From Conus ventricosus (taxonomy: Eukaryota; Mollusca; Gastropoda; Neogastropoda; Conidae), in NCBI GenBank assembly GCA_018398815.1, contig JAFLJL010014959.1:1-64000 (forward strand): DNA of 64,000 nucleotides. Direction: 5' to 3'. Of the stretch, positions 24,886 through 37,339 are shown piece by piece. Position numbers and translations under genes: made by a program. How positions within the stretch are numbered: the first letter of the stretch is position 1; every line of letters starts with the position of its first letter. The notes below the pieces were generated by a model that made no database searches, was not told the DNA's origin, and saw only the letters and a list, made by a program, of their open reading frames with translations.

Positions 24886-25482
24886 CCCACACAACTCACA
24901 CACACACACACACACCGAATCGACAATCCAGCACACTAACACCGAAATCACACACCACACAGAAAAACACTCACAAAACACACGCTCTCGCAACAGTCAC
25001 ACACTGACACTGACACACACTCACACTACACAACCACACACAAACACACCACGACACACACATCAAACACACAACTCACACACACATCCACACACACACA
25101 CACAACAGATCGTGCTTTACTCGCGCAATAAAAGGCTGCACCTACACCTTTATAGACGCAGATACCAACATCAATACTGACAGGTATACAGGACACAGAC
25201 GCACAAATTAGACACGCTGATTCAACACACATTTATAGGCACAGGCTTATACACACACTACGCTCGCTACGCGCGCACGCACGCACGCTCGCACGCACGC
25301 ACCACGACGCACGCACACACGCACACACCACACTCACACACACACACACACACACTCACACACACACACACACACACAAAAAAAACAAACAAACACACAC
25401 AAAACACACACACACTCACTCACACACACACACACACAAACTATCACACTCACTCACAACACACACACACACATATCTGAAG
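24704..25482. repeat. long interrupted (CA)n tract with cgcacg variants
   Basis: Almost 800 bp of ca-rich repeats, including a gcgcgcgcgcg block (24838-24849) and acgcacg repeats (25272-25325). A non-repetitive insert lies at about 25108-25250. The long minus-strand frames here are translations of the repeat. Confidence 0.9.
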
Positions 25483-25504
25483 TTACTTACCATTGGATTT
25501 CTTT

Positions 25505-26100
25505 TCACATTATGGCAGGTGCTGTGTAATCAGGCTGATACTCATCTGGTCTTTTTCCCACAAAAACGTTGCCGGTTTTGAGTGACAAACCATGACAGTA
25601 GGTAGGTACATCACACAGGCATATATGACATTCGTTAAGTACATCTGAAACACCGCAACTCCAATATGGGAATGAGGACCCTGTGTGACCCAGGTTCATC
25701 AAAGCTGACTGTAACATCTAAAACTGAACATCTGGCACCGTGAGTCCATTGCTGTGCATGCTCTGCCTCACAAGTTTCTTGTTCTTGCAAAAACTGAGTT
25801 CTTCAGATGACAGAGTTCTGTGTCATATTCGGAATCCTTTTTGTGGAATGATGCAGGGGTTAAAGCATTGAAGGTCTTAACTTCCACTAAAGTTGTTTGA
25901 AGGTTGTTTGATCCCAGTCCGCATGCATGAGCTGCCATCACAAATTCTTTGGTTATGGTGTAGGCTCTTTCTCCCCTTCATCATCAGCCTGGGGTGTGAA
26001 GCTTGCTGACTGAGCTGATATCCTCTCGCACTGTGTGAAAAGCTAATGTCACGAAAGGACTGCAAGTCCTTGCTGCCTTCTTCTGTCTGTCTTACAGGGA
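25505..26100 (-). other. possible coding remnant, cysteine-rich C-terminus
   Basis: The minus-strand frame 25505-25717 ends ICLCDVPTYCHGLSLKTGN and then a Pro/Tyr-rich tail. It has five cysteines in its central third, and codon use looks more protein-like than its surroundings. An upstream minus frame (25877-26065) is Ser-rich. It could be the last exon of a host or transposon gene. I do not recognise the family and no start can be placed. Confidence 0.3.
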
Positions 26101-26146
26101 CTGTGTTTACTCTTGCACTATGGACCAGCTCAAAGTAGCGATCAGT

Positions 26147-26303
26147 TTGTCAAAATGCACTAAATCTACAATAGCCCCATTGTCATCCTTTCGCTGTAAG
26201 CTGCACCTATTTCTACTCCAGCCCACTGTCAACCTTGGCTGTCTGCTGCACTAAATCAAACAACAGCCCCACTGTATCTCGCTGTCAAACCCGTTCAGTG
26301 CCT
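26147..26303. repeat. 46-bp satellite, first block (about 3 units)
   Basis: Units with gcactaaatc, agccccact and cgctgtcaa, in the same orientation as the main block at 27289-27770. Confidence 0.75.
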
Positions 26304-27288
26304 AAAAATAGGTACAATCAAATGGTGTTCCCTGGTGCAGGAATACTCTTGATTTGGGGGTCTTAATTAATCCAAAAAAAATCTAGACTCAGGATACTAC
26401 AAAAGATAGAATAGAAAAATGAAATTCTATATCATTTTTGACGGACTTTGAATGATAGATTATTGAATCGGGGCTTTTTTGTTTTAATTTTGATAATAAA
26501 AAAGTATTTATGCATTTAGATTGGGACAGATTTTTTTGCACGATCAATAATGAAAGTACATTAAATATCAGTTTTGGTAGTCTATCAGACGCTCACAATC
26601 GATGCAGACTGACCAGTCCACGACCACGCCCCCCCTCTCCCACCTGCCCCCTTGCTGGACTTCAAACCTCTCTTTCACATCATCTTCCCCTACCTTTCCG
26701 TCTGCTCCATGTGTCACGCGCGAGCAGGCCACGCTCCTATCGCGCCTGATTTCACATCACTGGACACCAGCAGCGTTGCAGAGTACACCACTAGGCTAGC
26801 TCGTTCGACGCTGTCAGCGGACACACAATGAGGTCACAGAGCCTACTCAATAACTGACGAATTTTGGTCGCAATTCCACCACTATCATATTCTCCTTCAT
26901 GCTCATAGTGAGTAGTTTGATATAAATATAGATTTATGGTCTTTGTCAAAATCATCAGCAGAGCCTGCTCAGCTGTGTAAATACGTTGATTTGGTTCGCT
27001 TGGCTTGTCGAAGGTTGCGCCGCCCATCTTTGCAGCGGACGAAGTGATGGCTGGTCATCCAGTCAAGTGATGAGAATAATTGGGATTTCCCCTCACGTGT
27101 GGTCTTTTAATATTATTTTAAGACTACAGACATATGAGGCTTCTACGCAAACTCTATTTGTGTCGTTGATTGAAATTGGAACGAATGAAAATTCAAGAAA
27201 AAAAATGCATTGCCGTCTGTGGATTTGCCATAGGCACTTGGGAAAATGCACTTTTATTCGCGTCAGCTGACTGATAAAGGCGCTCTAC
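26304..27288. other. single-copy stretch between two satellite blocks
   Basis: AT-rich first, then a C-rich section near 26610-26720. Short frames on both strands (26510-26749, 26986-27270) have no recognised motif. Confidence 0.35.
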
Positions 27289-27770
27289 GGGTCAAGCTGC
27301 ACTAAATTCATCACAGCCCCACTGCAACCTTCGCTGTCATTGCTGCACTAAATCATCTATCAAGCCCCACTGTGTACATTGGCTGTCAAGCTGTGCACTA
27401 AATCAGAAACGCCCCACTGTCAAACTTTGCTGTCTAAGCTGCACTAAATCATCAACAGCCCCTTGTGAACTTCGCCTGTCAAGCTTGCATAAATCAAATA
27501 TGCCCCACTGTGAACCTTCGCTGTCAAGCTGACTTAATCTATCAACTGCCCCACTGTGAACCTTCGCTGTCAAGCTGCAACTAAATCAACAATATGCCCC
27601 ACTGTCAACCTTCGCTGTCAAGCTGCACTAAATCAAACACAGACCCACTGTTCAACCTTCGCTGTCAAGCTGCACTAAATCAACAACAGCCCCAATGTTA
27701 AACCTTCGCTGTCAAGCTGGCACTAAAGAAACAAATGAGCCCCATACTGTGAAACCTTCGCTGGTGCACT
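27289..27770. repeat. 46-bp satellite, main block (about 10 units)
   Basis: Core phrases aagctgcactaaatcaaca and ccccactgtgaaccttcgct alternate at a spacing of about 46 bp. Units vary by single-base indels. Confidence 0.85.
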
Positions 27771-28434
27771 GGGCCTACTCACTTGTTCATGCGCAGAGAA
27801 CTTGAAACTTTGTCAACTACTGGACCGAATGTTCCTACACACACGGGAAATAACGGTTGTTAGCTTTCTGTCTTGTACTGGGTCCTTGCTTTGTTCAGGT
27901 GTATATTCATGTGTCAGTACTGCCCAAGTTTTGATTTTCATCAACCTAGACCAGGCACCAAGCATAGCAAAGCATGAAACAGACAAGTTAGGTTATATTT
28001 AAATTGAGGCAGAAAAATAGTCACAAACATAAACATGACGACGACGGGTGGTGACTAATTTTGATGACGATTGGTATGATAGTTTACCATGAGGATATCG
28101 TTACAACAATGTGTATCATACCCTGGTATCCTGCCACTTGTCCACTCTATCAAATTCATTCACCTCTTTGGCTTTCACAAGGGGAAGTATTGCGAATGTT
28201 GATGTTGTATTGGTTTTAATTTTTTGTCGCTGAGGTAGGCATATTGCCGAAAATTTCTTGTCCTGTTTTGTGTGTTCATTTAAAAAACCGCTGTTAATTC
28301 AAACTATTGTTTTGTGTGCTCTTCTGTTTTTCGTATGGTTCCGGTAACGCTGCAGTTTGTTTCATTTGCCTTTTGTTACAATATACTGGTAATTATAACC
28401 AATGGTGTCGACATGTTTAATTTATAATGAATTG
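27771..28434. other. no recognisable feature
   Basis: A 66-codon plus-strand frame (27802-28002) is not recognisable. The rest is AT-rich and non-coding in appearance. Confidence 0.35.
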
Positions 28435-28620
28435 AAACCGGTCCTTCTCTCCTCCTTACCCCTCTCATACCCTCCCACCCCCACCCCCAATCACTCCCCC
28501 CTCCCCTACTTCCTACCCGTTTCTTGTCCTTTTTTATTACTTTTTTGCTTCTCCTCTCTTTCCCCTCCCCTCCCACCCGCCGCTTCCGGTCCCCCCCCTC
28601 TCCATCCCCACCCCTTCTTT
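28435..28620. repeat. pyrimidine-rich low-complexity tract
   Basis: Mostly c and t on the plus strand, for example cctcccacccccacccccaa. The frames through it are compositional. Confidence 0.8.
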
Positions 28621-29564
28621 AGGCTGATAGTCAGTGACCTTATGTACTGAGCTGAGTTGGGGGTCTGGTATGACAAAGGAGGTTGACAATGTTGGCATTG
28701 CAATAGACCAGAAAAAGACAGCAGAACATGATGATGACGTAGTATCTTTGTGACCTCGTTGTTATTTTTGGCCTAGAGTTGGGAGTTGGTTTCACACGCC
28801 TTACAGGGGTAGAGTGCATTTTCGCTCCTGTGTATTGTGGAGTTTTGACGTCGGGTCGTGCTGTTTTTGCTGTGATTTTTGGGTACGAGTTTCTTGGTGG
28901 GCTGCACAATGTGTATGTGGGGGTTTCGTGCTCCCTTGTTTCTTAGTGTCTCGGAGAGATATGGTGTAAGAGAAGCAACTTTCTGGGACGGGAGTTTTGA
29001 GTGGCGTGTATCTCCCTTGATCGAATCATCTGCGTGATGCAATTTGATTTTTGATTGAAAGATTTTTTTTTGTCGATGACCGTAAATTTCAGCTGTGGTT
29101 AAGTGAATGTCGTTTTTAGATTTATTTTAATTGATGAATTTTTTTGGGTGTTGTATGGTTAGTTACCAAATTGTTTAGTTGTTATTAAGCTGTAAACTAG
29201 TTGGGTACTTTTGTTCCCAGCAGAAAACGTATCACAGAGTACTTTTAGTCAAGTCTGGCACAGTGCTGAAGTATAATTTTCTTGTTATAGTTAAGTTTGG
29301 CTGTTGGCTATTGAGGAGAGAGGTTGTTAGTATAGAATTATTTTGAGGATGGTTGTTAAATATATTTTGTTTGTGTGGGGAGAGAATATTCCCCATGTGT
29401 TTGGTTTCTGTTGAGCATTGAAGCCATTGAATTGAGACTCTGACACGGCGGGTGGGGGGGGGGGGGGGGGGGGATTCTGTGAAAAGAGGGGGTTTGTGTA
29501 AAAAGGATACTCGTGTCCAGAATCCAGCCTGGGACTTTGGTGGAAACTGTTCCGTGCGGCATAT
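28621..29564. other. no gene; contains a 20-bp poly-G at 29454-29473
   Basis: Non-coding in appearance. A run of 20 G lies about 100 bp before the 24-bp minisatellite. Confidence 0.5.
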
Positions 29565-31735
29565 GGGCAACTGTTCCAGCGAGATTGGGGCAACGGTTCA
29601 GCCAGACTTGGGGCAACTGTTCCAGCCAGACTTGGGGCAATGTTCCAGCGAGACTTGAAGGCAGGCAACTTTCCAGCGAGACTGGCGGCAACTGTTTCCA
29701 GCCAGGGACTTGGGGCAACTGTTCCAGCGAGAAGTGGGCATCTGTTATTTTCCAGCCAGACTTGGGGCTTATGTTCCAGCCAGACTTTCGGCAACTGTTT
29801 CCAGCCAGACTTGGGGCAAATACTGTTCAGCTTGACTTGGACAACTGTTCCAGCCTGAAGTGGGCAATACTGTTCAGCCAGACTTGGGGCAACTGTTCCA
29901 GCCAGACTTGAGGAAGGCGCAACTGTTCCAGCGAGGACTTGGGGCAAACTGTTCCGCGAGCGTACGTCGGACGGCAATTTTCCAGCCAGACTTGGGGCAA
30001 CTGTTCCAGTGAGAATTGGGCAACTGTTCCAGCCAGACTTGGGGCAACTGTTACAGCCAGACTTGGGCAACTTTCCAGTGAGACTTGGGCAACTGATTCC
30101 AGCCAGACTTGGGCAACTGTTCCAGCCAGACTTGGGGCAACTGTTCCAGCCAGACTTGGGCAACTGTTCCAGTGAACTTAGCAACTTCCAGCGAGACTTG
30201 GGGCAACTGTTCCAGCGAGACTTGGGCAACTGTTCCAGCGAGACTTGGGGCAACTGTTCCAGCGAGACTTGAGGCAGGCAACTGTTCCAGCGAGACTTCG
30301 GGCAACTGTTCCAGCCAGACTTGGGGCAACTGTTCCAGCCAGACTTAAGGCAACTGTTCCAGTGAGACTTGAGGCAGGCAACTGTTCCAGTGAGACTTGA
30401 GGCAGGCAACTGTTCCAGTGAGACTTGGGTCAACTGTTCCAGCCAGACTTGGGCAACTGTTCCAGCGAGACTTGAGCAGGCAACTGTTCCAGCCAGACTT
30501 GGGGCAACTGTTCCAGCGAGACTGGAGGCAACTGTTCCAGCCAGACTTGGGGCAACTGTTCCAGCCAGACTTGGGGCAACTGTTCCAGCCAGACGTGCGG
30601 CAACGTTCCAGCCAGACTTGGGGCAACTGTTCCAGTGAGACTTGGGGCAACTGTTCCAGCCAGACTTGGGGCATCTGTTCCAGCGAGACTTGAGGCAACT
30701 GTTCCAGCGAGACTTGGGCAACTGTTCCAGCGAGACTGGGCAACTGTTCCAGCGAGACTTGAGGCAGGCAACTGTTCCAGCAAGACTTGGGGCAACTGTT
30801 CCAGCCAGACTTGGGGCAACTGTTCCAGCGAGACTTGGGGCAACTGTTCCAGCGAGACTTGAGCAGGCAACTGTTCCAGCGAGACTTGGGTCAACTGTTC
30901 CAGCCAGACATTGGGCAACTGTTCCAGCGAGACTTGAGGCAGGCAACTGTTCCAGCGAGACTTGGGTCAACTGTTCCAGCCAGACTTGGGGCAACTGTTT
31001 CCAGCCAGACTTGGGGCAACGGTTCAGCCAGACTTGGGGCAACTGTTCCAGCCAGACTTGGGGCAACTGTTCCAGCGAGACTTGGGGGGCAACTGTTCCA
31101 GCCAGACTTGGGGCAACTGTTCCAGCCAGACTTGGGGCAACTGTTCCAGCGAGACTTGGCAACTGTTCCAGTGAGACTTGGGGCAACTGTTCCAGCGAGA
31201 CTTGGGGCAACTGTTCCAGCCAGACTTGGGGCAACTGTTCCAGCGGGACTTGGGGCAACTGTTCCAGCCAGACTTGGGCAACTGTTCCAGTGAGACTTGC
31301 GGCAACTGTTCCAGCGAGACTGGGGCAACTGTTCCAGCCAGACTTGGGGCAACTGTTCCAGCCAGACTTGGGGCAACTGTTCCAGCCAGACTTGAGGCAG
31401 GCAACTGTTCCAGCCAACTTGGGGCAACTGTTCCAGCGAGACTTGAGGCAGGTAACTGTTCCAGCGAGACTTGGGGCAACTGTTCCAGCCAGACTTGGCG
31501 CAACTGTTCCAGCGAGACTTGGGGCAACTGTTCCAGCCAGACTTGGGGCAACTGTTCCAGCCAGACTTTGGGCAACTGTTCCAGCCAGACTTGGGGCAAC
31601 TGTTCCAGCGAGACTTGGGGCAACTGTTCCAGCGAGACATGGGGCAACTGTTCCAGCCAGACTTGGGGCAACTGTTCCAGCGAGACTTGGGCAACTGTTC
31701 AGCGAGACTTCGGGCAACTGTTCCAGCGAGACTCG
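29565..31735. repeat. 24-bp minisatellite, about 90 units
   Basis: The core ggcaactgttccag is followed by cgagacttgg or ccagacttgg. The unit is 24 bp (8 codons) and stop-free in several frames. It therefore yields open frames in both directions: GQLFQPDL repeats on plus, and PSLAGTVA or PKSGWNSC repeats on minus. Some units carry a four-base extension (gaggcaggcaac). The left third (29565-30000) is more divergent than the right. Indels between units change frame repeatedly, which argues against a protein. The 796-codon minus-strand frame here is a by-product. Confidence 0.95.
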
Positions 31736-32854
31736 GAGGGAGGACTGCGTCTGGTGGACTGGAAGCCTACAGTCAGGACTTCAGAGTTTCGATTTTCGGC
31801 TGTCAGCTGACCAGACGTCAGTTCGTCGACGGCAGTTGGCTACCTGGGTGTCTGAGGGCTGGACTGGGCAGCTCTGGACACTCCATTCTACTCGAGGGAC
31901 ATTTACGCTGGCCAATGAGTTCAACTGTTTAAATGTTCCCCTTCCCAATATTCCAGTGGCTGTGATGAGTGAGCCTGAAACAGGGGCTCTGATCTAGTTG
32001 TCAGTTGGACTTGAAAATAAAGAAAAGACACTGGGGTGATTTATTGCTAGAATTATAGAATTGGGGTGTGTGTGAAGGTAGTTGTAATTTTTAAAATAAA
32101 TTTTGAGAAAAGAAGTCATTTGAAAATTATAAAAAGATTGTTAATTGTTCATCGGGCTGGTCTATTTTGTTCAGTTTTGTTTTATTTGTTGTTGTATTAT
32201 TTGTTGGGGGATGAGTTGTGGTATTGGTTGATGTGAAAAGTTGGATATTAGTACAATTACCAGGTTGAGGCAAGCAAACTTAATTGAAGATAGTGTTACC
32301 GCCAGCTAGAACCCCTAGATAATCCGAGCTAGACTGGCGGCATGACATAGCTACAGAGCGAGTCACAATTCTCTTTTCATTTTGCAGTAAAAGAAGCAAT
32401 GAAACTTGATCAACATTTCTTCTTTTTTGTTTTCTTTTTTTTTTAATGTCACCTACTCTCATCCCTCCACTCAACAGTTCCTTCATTTTCTCGTACATTC
32501 ATCCTCAACATAAATCTAGAAAAATATTTACTTAAAACAAATTAATAACAAATTCATGTATGTACAAATATATAAGTTGTTATAATAAAGAGTTCAATTC
32601 AAAGTATCCTATGACATTTGTCTTGATGTTCTTTGTATTTAAAGGAATGAATGGGAGAAATGAGTTGGCACAACTGACAACATGTATTTATGTTGGAATT
32701 ATATAATCATGCTAGGAAAGTATTAGCAAAGAGGTTTTTTTTCTAAATTTTTTCAGTTTTTTAAACAAACAAGCACACACGAAAAAAAGGACATATGTAG
32801 CATAATAATTGTTCAAGAACAAAAAGAAGTCAGACACATTGAGAGAACAAACAC
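31736..32854. other. no recognisable gene
   Basis: One plus-strand frame from the minisatellite runs into this sequence to 31997, but it has no recognised domain. From about 32000 the sequence is AT-rich and non-coding in appearance. Confidence 0.4.
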
Positions 32855-32938
32855 ACAAGTACACCCCCCACCCACCCACCCCCCCCACCCCCACCACCCA
32901 CCCCCCACCCCCACCCCCCACCCCACCCCCCCCAAAAA
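32855..32938 (-). repeat. C-rich tract, G-quadruplex-forming on the minus strand
   Basis: Repeated ccccccaccc-type runs give many G3+ tracts with 1-nt loops on the minus strand. It is about 250 bp beyond the 3' end of the LINE coding remnant, and 32939-33190 holds nothing I recognise. Confidence 0.8.
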
Positions 32939-33213
32939 AAAAGATCGCAGACACACACACAAACATACATGAATTGTAAGCAGGATATGCATAAACTTAC
33001 ACACACCCACCCTCATACATGTACAAATGTAATAACCTCAAAAACAGGAAAATACCAAGGGGTGGCAGGGGCGAGAGGCTGAGAGAGAGAAAAAAATATT
33101 AAGATGGGTAATTACAGCAAGAGAAGGATCATTGGATGGCTAGTTATGTTGGAAGATACTACTACTAAACGTCTTCCGTTCTCAGCTATGTAGCATTATC
33201 TAGGTTGGGATAC

Positions 33214-35308
33214 TCAAGTTGGGACTATGTGCACAGCAGCCAACAAACAAACAAACAAGCAAACAAAAAAGTCACAATAAAGCAAGGAAATGATAGAGGA
33301 ATAGGGAAACCAGGTTTTTTCAAATTGATCTGAATCATAGTTCAGAAAGGCTAAGAATTTTTCCAATTTAAATCTATAGCTTAAGGTTGTAAGGAAAACA
33401 TGAAGGTCTGGGTGGTTATTTTGTAGTTTACATTTGTAAACATAAAACTTAGCAAACAGCAGAATAAAGTAAAGAACTTTGTCAGTTTCCACATTTTGTT
33501 TCACTCCAAACAGAACTAACTCTTTCTCAAGAACCAGATTAGCGCAGTGCTGACATTTATCCATTAGCAGGTTTTGAAGATTTCTCCAAAACCGCTGCAC
33601 AATATTGCAGTCGAAAAGCATATGTGTAATAGTCTGTTGTTCATGATCACAAAAGTTACATAATGGTGAATCAACACAATTTTGCATTGAAATAGGTATT
33701 TCTGGGTTGGCAGCAATCTATGTAAAAGTCGACATTGGAACCATCTAAGCTGGACGTCAGTAGAAACTTTATAACTATGAAGGAATATATTGTTTCCAAT
33801 TAAGATTTACAAAAAGATTATTCCATTTATCAATAGCAGCAGGAGAGGCATTATTTTCATTTAAAGATTTTTTGTACATATTTGTTGCCTCTTTTAATGC
33901 AAAACCAGGCTTTTTGGTCTAACAGTTTATATTGGTTTGTTATGATAATATTAAGTTTTTGGCAATAGTTGCGAATGGCATTCATTATGCCTTCATATAA
34001 GAGAAAATTTGTTCTTATACCTTGATATTTATTTAAAAAATTCATGGAAGGTCATCCAATGCCCATTTCATTAATCAAGTGTTTAATGAAGAAAATGCCA
34101 TAATTACACCATTCCTGTATGAAAATAACTTTTTATCTCTTAAAATTTTTAATATTGTAATGAATACACTCTGACATGAAATCATGTACTGTAGTCGGAC
34201 AGCACTTTGCGCACAGTTTCTTGTAGTGTTTCATCACATCATTCCAGAATGGGTTATTGACATCTTGCATAATAACATTAGAAAATTCAGCACCAAAGTT
34301 TTTTTTATATTGTCCAACTTAGGGAACATATTAATGGTAAATTCTCGCCAACCCAACTCATACATTAATCTTCTCAGCCAACTTATCTTCATCGAAGAAA
34401 TAAAAAATTTTTACATTTAACATTTTTAATCCACCTTCACAGTATGCTTTTGAACAAAAGATTTTTTTATTTTACTTTTTTTTACCATTCCATAAGAAAC
34501 TATGCAATTCTTTTTCTAAAGCAACAATAAAATCCTCTGGGGGGTCTGGTAGGTTAATCAATAAATGAACAATTTTAGAAAATGCCAAAGTTTTAATAAC
34601 AGTTATTTTTCCAAAAGGAGTTATATTTCTTTTTTTTCCAAAAAGCTAGGACTCTTTTATTTCAAAAAGTTTATCTTCAAAATTAATTTGTACAATACTA
34701 TTTTGTGTTAGTGGAGAATTTGATACCAAGAATTTTGAAAGTACCTGGATCCCAAACAAAATTTTTGTCCCTCATAAATCTAATTCCACAATTCTTTCTG
34801 CTCCCCAACCAACTACTTGTGACTTGTCAAAATTGATTTTTAAACCTGAAATTTGTAAAAATTTAGTAAGGACAGATACCGCCTCGTTAAAAGATCTTTC
34901 TGAACCATCTAGACATAAACTAGTATCATCAGCAAATTGTGACAGTAATGTTTCCTTGTTAACAACTTTAATTCCTTTAATATGCTCATTAGAGCGAATC
35001 ATTAAAGACAGAACCTCAGCACAAATTAGGTATAGATAAGGGGATGATGGGTCCCCCTGTCTCACCCCTCTCTCAATCGGAAACCATGGGGAGTACTGAC
35101 CATTTACAGAAATACAAGTAGAAATTTGTGAATAAAATGTTCTCATCCAATTAATTAAGTCGGGTCCAAACTTGAAAAATTTAAGGCAGTTATGTAAGAA
35201 TGACCATGAGACGCTATCGAACCCCTTCTCAAAGTCAACTAAAAAGAGCATCCCTGGAATATTTTCCTTATCAGTGTACAATAACATGTTATACATCAAC
35301 CTTATATT
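33214..35308 (-). pseudogene. LINE ORF2, RT core and C-terminal part
   Basis: The frame 34772-35395 (LINE part ends at 35308) holds the RT palm: FEKGFDSVSWSFL, GVRQGDPSSPYLYLICAEVL and LSQFADDTSLCLDG with the FADD catalytic pair, then LKINFDKSQVVGWG. Next, the region 34050-34750 is broken into small frames. Frame 33857-34045 and frame 33214-33687 supply the C-terminus, with CNFCDHEQQTITHMLFDC (a CCHC-like zinc motif common at LINE ORF2 ends). RT makes cDNA at the nicked target. Frameshifts at about 34770 and between 34045 and 33690 disable it. Confidence 0.8.
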
Positions 35309-35313
35309 CTCTC
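35309..35313. repeat. target-site duplication, left copy (CTCTC)
   Basis: The five bases CTCTC directly precede the LTR and are repeated at 43494-43498 directly after the other LTR. Confidence 0.85.
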
Positions 35314-36865
35314 TGTCACGTGCCCCACCAGCGACCCCTAGGGGTCCCCAGGAAGACAGCAACAACCCCTCCCGATTACCGGCAGCAAACTCCACACTGA
35401 CTCACACCTTTCATCCCTCCACAAAAAGACGTAACAGCATCTGCCTCTCCAGGAGCCCAATTTAAAAAGGGGAACCTTTTTAATGCCAATTGACCCTATT
35501 AGCTCTACGCGGTACCCAGGGGACCAACCGAACACGTCAGGAACATGTAAATACAGGTTCTCTGGGTGGGAAGTCTAGTGTATAACACAAATAAAAAAAA
35601 CCTTTTGGGACCTCAGTCGGCCGCGGCCAGGGACCTGTAGTAGCAAGTTAGAATACAACAGGCAAGGAAACCACGGGGGTCTCTTCACCAGCATTAACCA
35701 CATGAATACATATATATTAAACTCAAACGCAATCATTATAACACATCAATAACAACGAAAACAATGACTATTCTCCAAATATGCATAAATAGGTGACTAT
35801 ACAAATCGTGTGTGTTGTGCGAGTTGAATCCCAGTAGGCGTCGCTGTCCTAGCAGACGAACACCAAAAGTCGCAGCTTGGAACAGAATGGGGCACTGGTC
35901 TCTGTTAGTCTATTAAGCTGTCTGAGCACTTGGACTTAGGCGACGTCCATGACTGGGCACACTGGGTTTTTAAACGACACAGATTCATAAAATAAAAAAA
36001 AAAACACATGCACGTACGAGACGGAACGACGAACGATGAACGGCTTGGAGGTGACACCAAACCAAAACTATGGTGGTGCAGATGGCGATGATGATTGGCG
36101 CTCCTCCCGTCGACTCCCACGCCCCAGTCCGCGCCGCTGCAGTCAAAAAACTCTTGGAGCGATGCTGCACGGGACTGGGGGAGGGGGGAAGGACGAGAGG
36201 AACAACGGGACGGAGAGTGCCGGACTGGCTGTCCCAGGACAGGGATGTGGAAACGTCTGAGGCTGGGCCGTGCAGGCTTCTCCCCGACAGTCCCTTGGTG
36301 ACGCCGCTCACCTGTCGCGAGGACCCGGCGCACCTGCGGCAGCACGTCCCTCCCAGGCCCAGACTAAGGCTGCGAGCCACTTGTTCCAAATTCCTGGAAC
36401 AGAGAGCCCATTCGGCTCGTGGGGGAAGTAGGGATGAGACAGCTCAGCAGTGTTGGCCTCAAAACCTAACGAAAGGCGTTACCACCGTTCGCCGAAACCA
36501 AGTGGTATATAAGACCCCCTCCGGAGGGACGACCAACGAGAGCCCTGATGTCACCCGCCTCGCGAAGCTGAGTTCCTCCTTCTAGAATACGTAAATAAAA
36601 CTCTTAAATACTAACAGGGAGGAGAACTCCGGCAGACCTACTAGAGTTAGTTCCCCTCAAGACGGGCGACAGAAAGGTGAATTAAGTGCTGTGCGTAAAG
36701 CACGAGGGTTTCTTAGAATTAACCCGAACATGACACGGGTTTCTGGGATGAACAGAGAGGTCTTTGAGCGCAAGAAAAAAAACAAAAGACAAAACTAACC
36801 TGACAGTGGAAAAAGTTTCAGGTCGAGGCCTTCACGCCTGTCTGTGTGTCAGACAGGTCGTGACA
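35314..36865 (-). repeat. 3' LTR (1552 bp)
   Basis: On the plus strand it begins TGTCACGTGCCCC and ends GGTCGTGACA, so its ends are the 7-bp inverted pair TGTCACG/CGTGACA with canonical TG...CA. It matches 41937-43493 throughout with a handful of single-base indels and substitutions. Open frames inside it (such as 36070-36585) have no homologous conservation and are not genes. Confidence 0.92.
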
Positions 36866-36877
36866 AACCCCCCACCT
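36866..36877 (-). other. polypurine tract
   Basis: The minus strand reads AGGTGGGGGGTT immediately before the 3' LTR, the expected place for plus-strand priming. Confidence 0.75.
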
Positions 36878-36953
36878 AAAGCGTTGTCTTAACTGAAAGA
36901 CAACAAGACAGGGACTGTGCACAGGACCAAAAAGGAGTGGTTACACAGACAGC

Positions 36954-37339
36954 CTATTCCTCCATAGACTCCGGGTGAAGACGACTCAATGCATCTGCAC
37001 CCCAGTTTTCCGAACCCTTGATGGCTCGAAAGTGAAAGTATGAGCTTGGAGCTCCATGGCCCACGCCATGAGTCTTTTACTTACGGGCCGGATTCTGCTA
37101 AGGTAACTGAGTGGTGGTGGTTCGCTTTCGACCACGAAGTGCCGGCCATAGAGGTAGGGGTAGAATCGCCGTATGCCCAAACTACGGCGAAACACTCCAG
37201 CTCTATGGTGTGATACCGACGCTCGGTGTCGGATAACTTTTTGCTGGCGTAGGCGACGGGCTGGAGACCTGCCCCTTGGTCTTGCAACAGGACCGCGCCT
37301 AAGCCCACGCCGAGGCATCCGTCCTCAGGACGAATGGTA
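36954..37339 (-). CDS. RNase H domain and pol C-terminus
   Basis: Frame 37081-37308 gives GLGAVLLQDQG, PVAYASKKLSDTERRYHTIE and LECFAVVWA. Another frame continues with PLSYLSRIRPVSKRLMAWA and ENWGADALSRLHPE. The stop codon is at 36954-36956. This ends pol, and no integrase or env follows before the polypurine tract. The RNase H removes template RNA during cDNA synthesis. Confidence 0.85.

Noticed and set aside
24388..24993. 201-codon Cys/Val-rich minus-strand frame
   Set aside because: Product of the CA/CT microsatellites; no domain.
29327..31717. 796-codon minus-strand open frame and several 130-450-codon plus-strand frames
   Set aside because: They are translations of the stop-free 24-bp minisatellite; frame changes with unit indels and both strands are equally open.
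36036..36585. Plus-strand frames inside the LTR (also 42663-43139 in the other LTR)
   Set aside because: They lie in LTR sequence opposite to the element, with frames differing between the two LTRs; no known protein.
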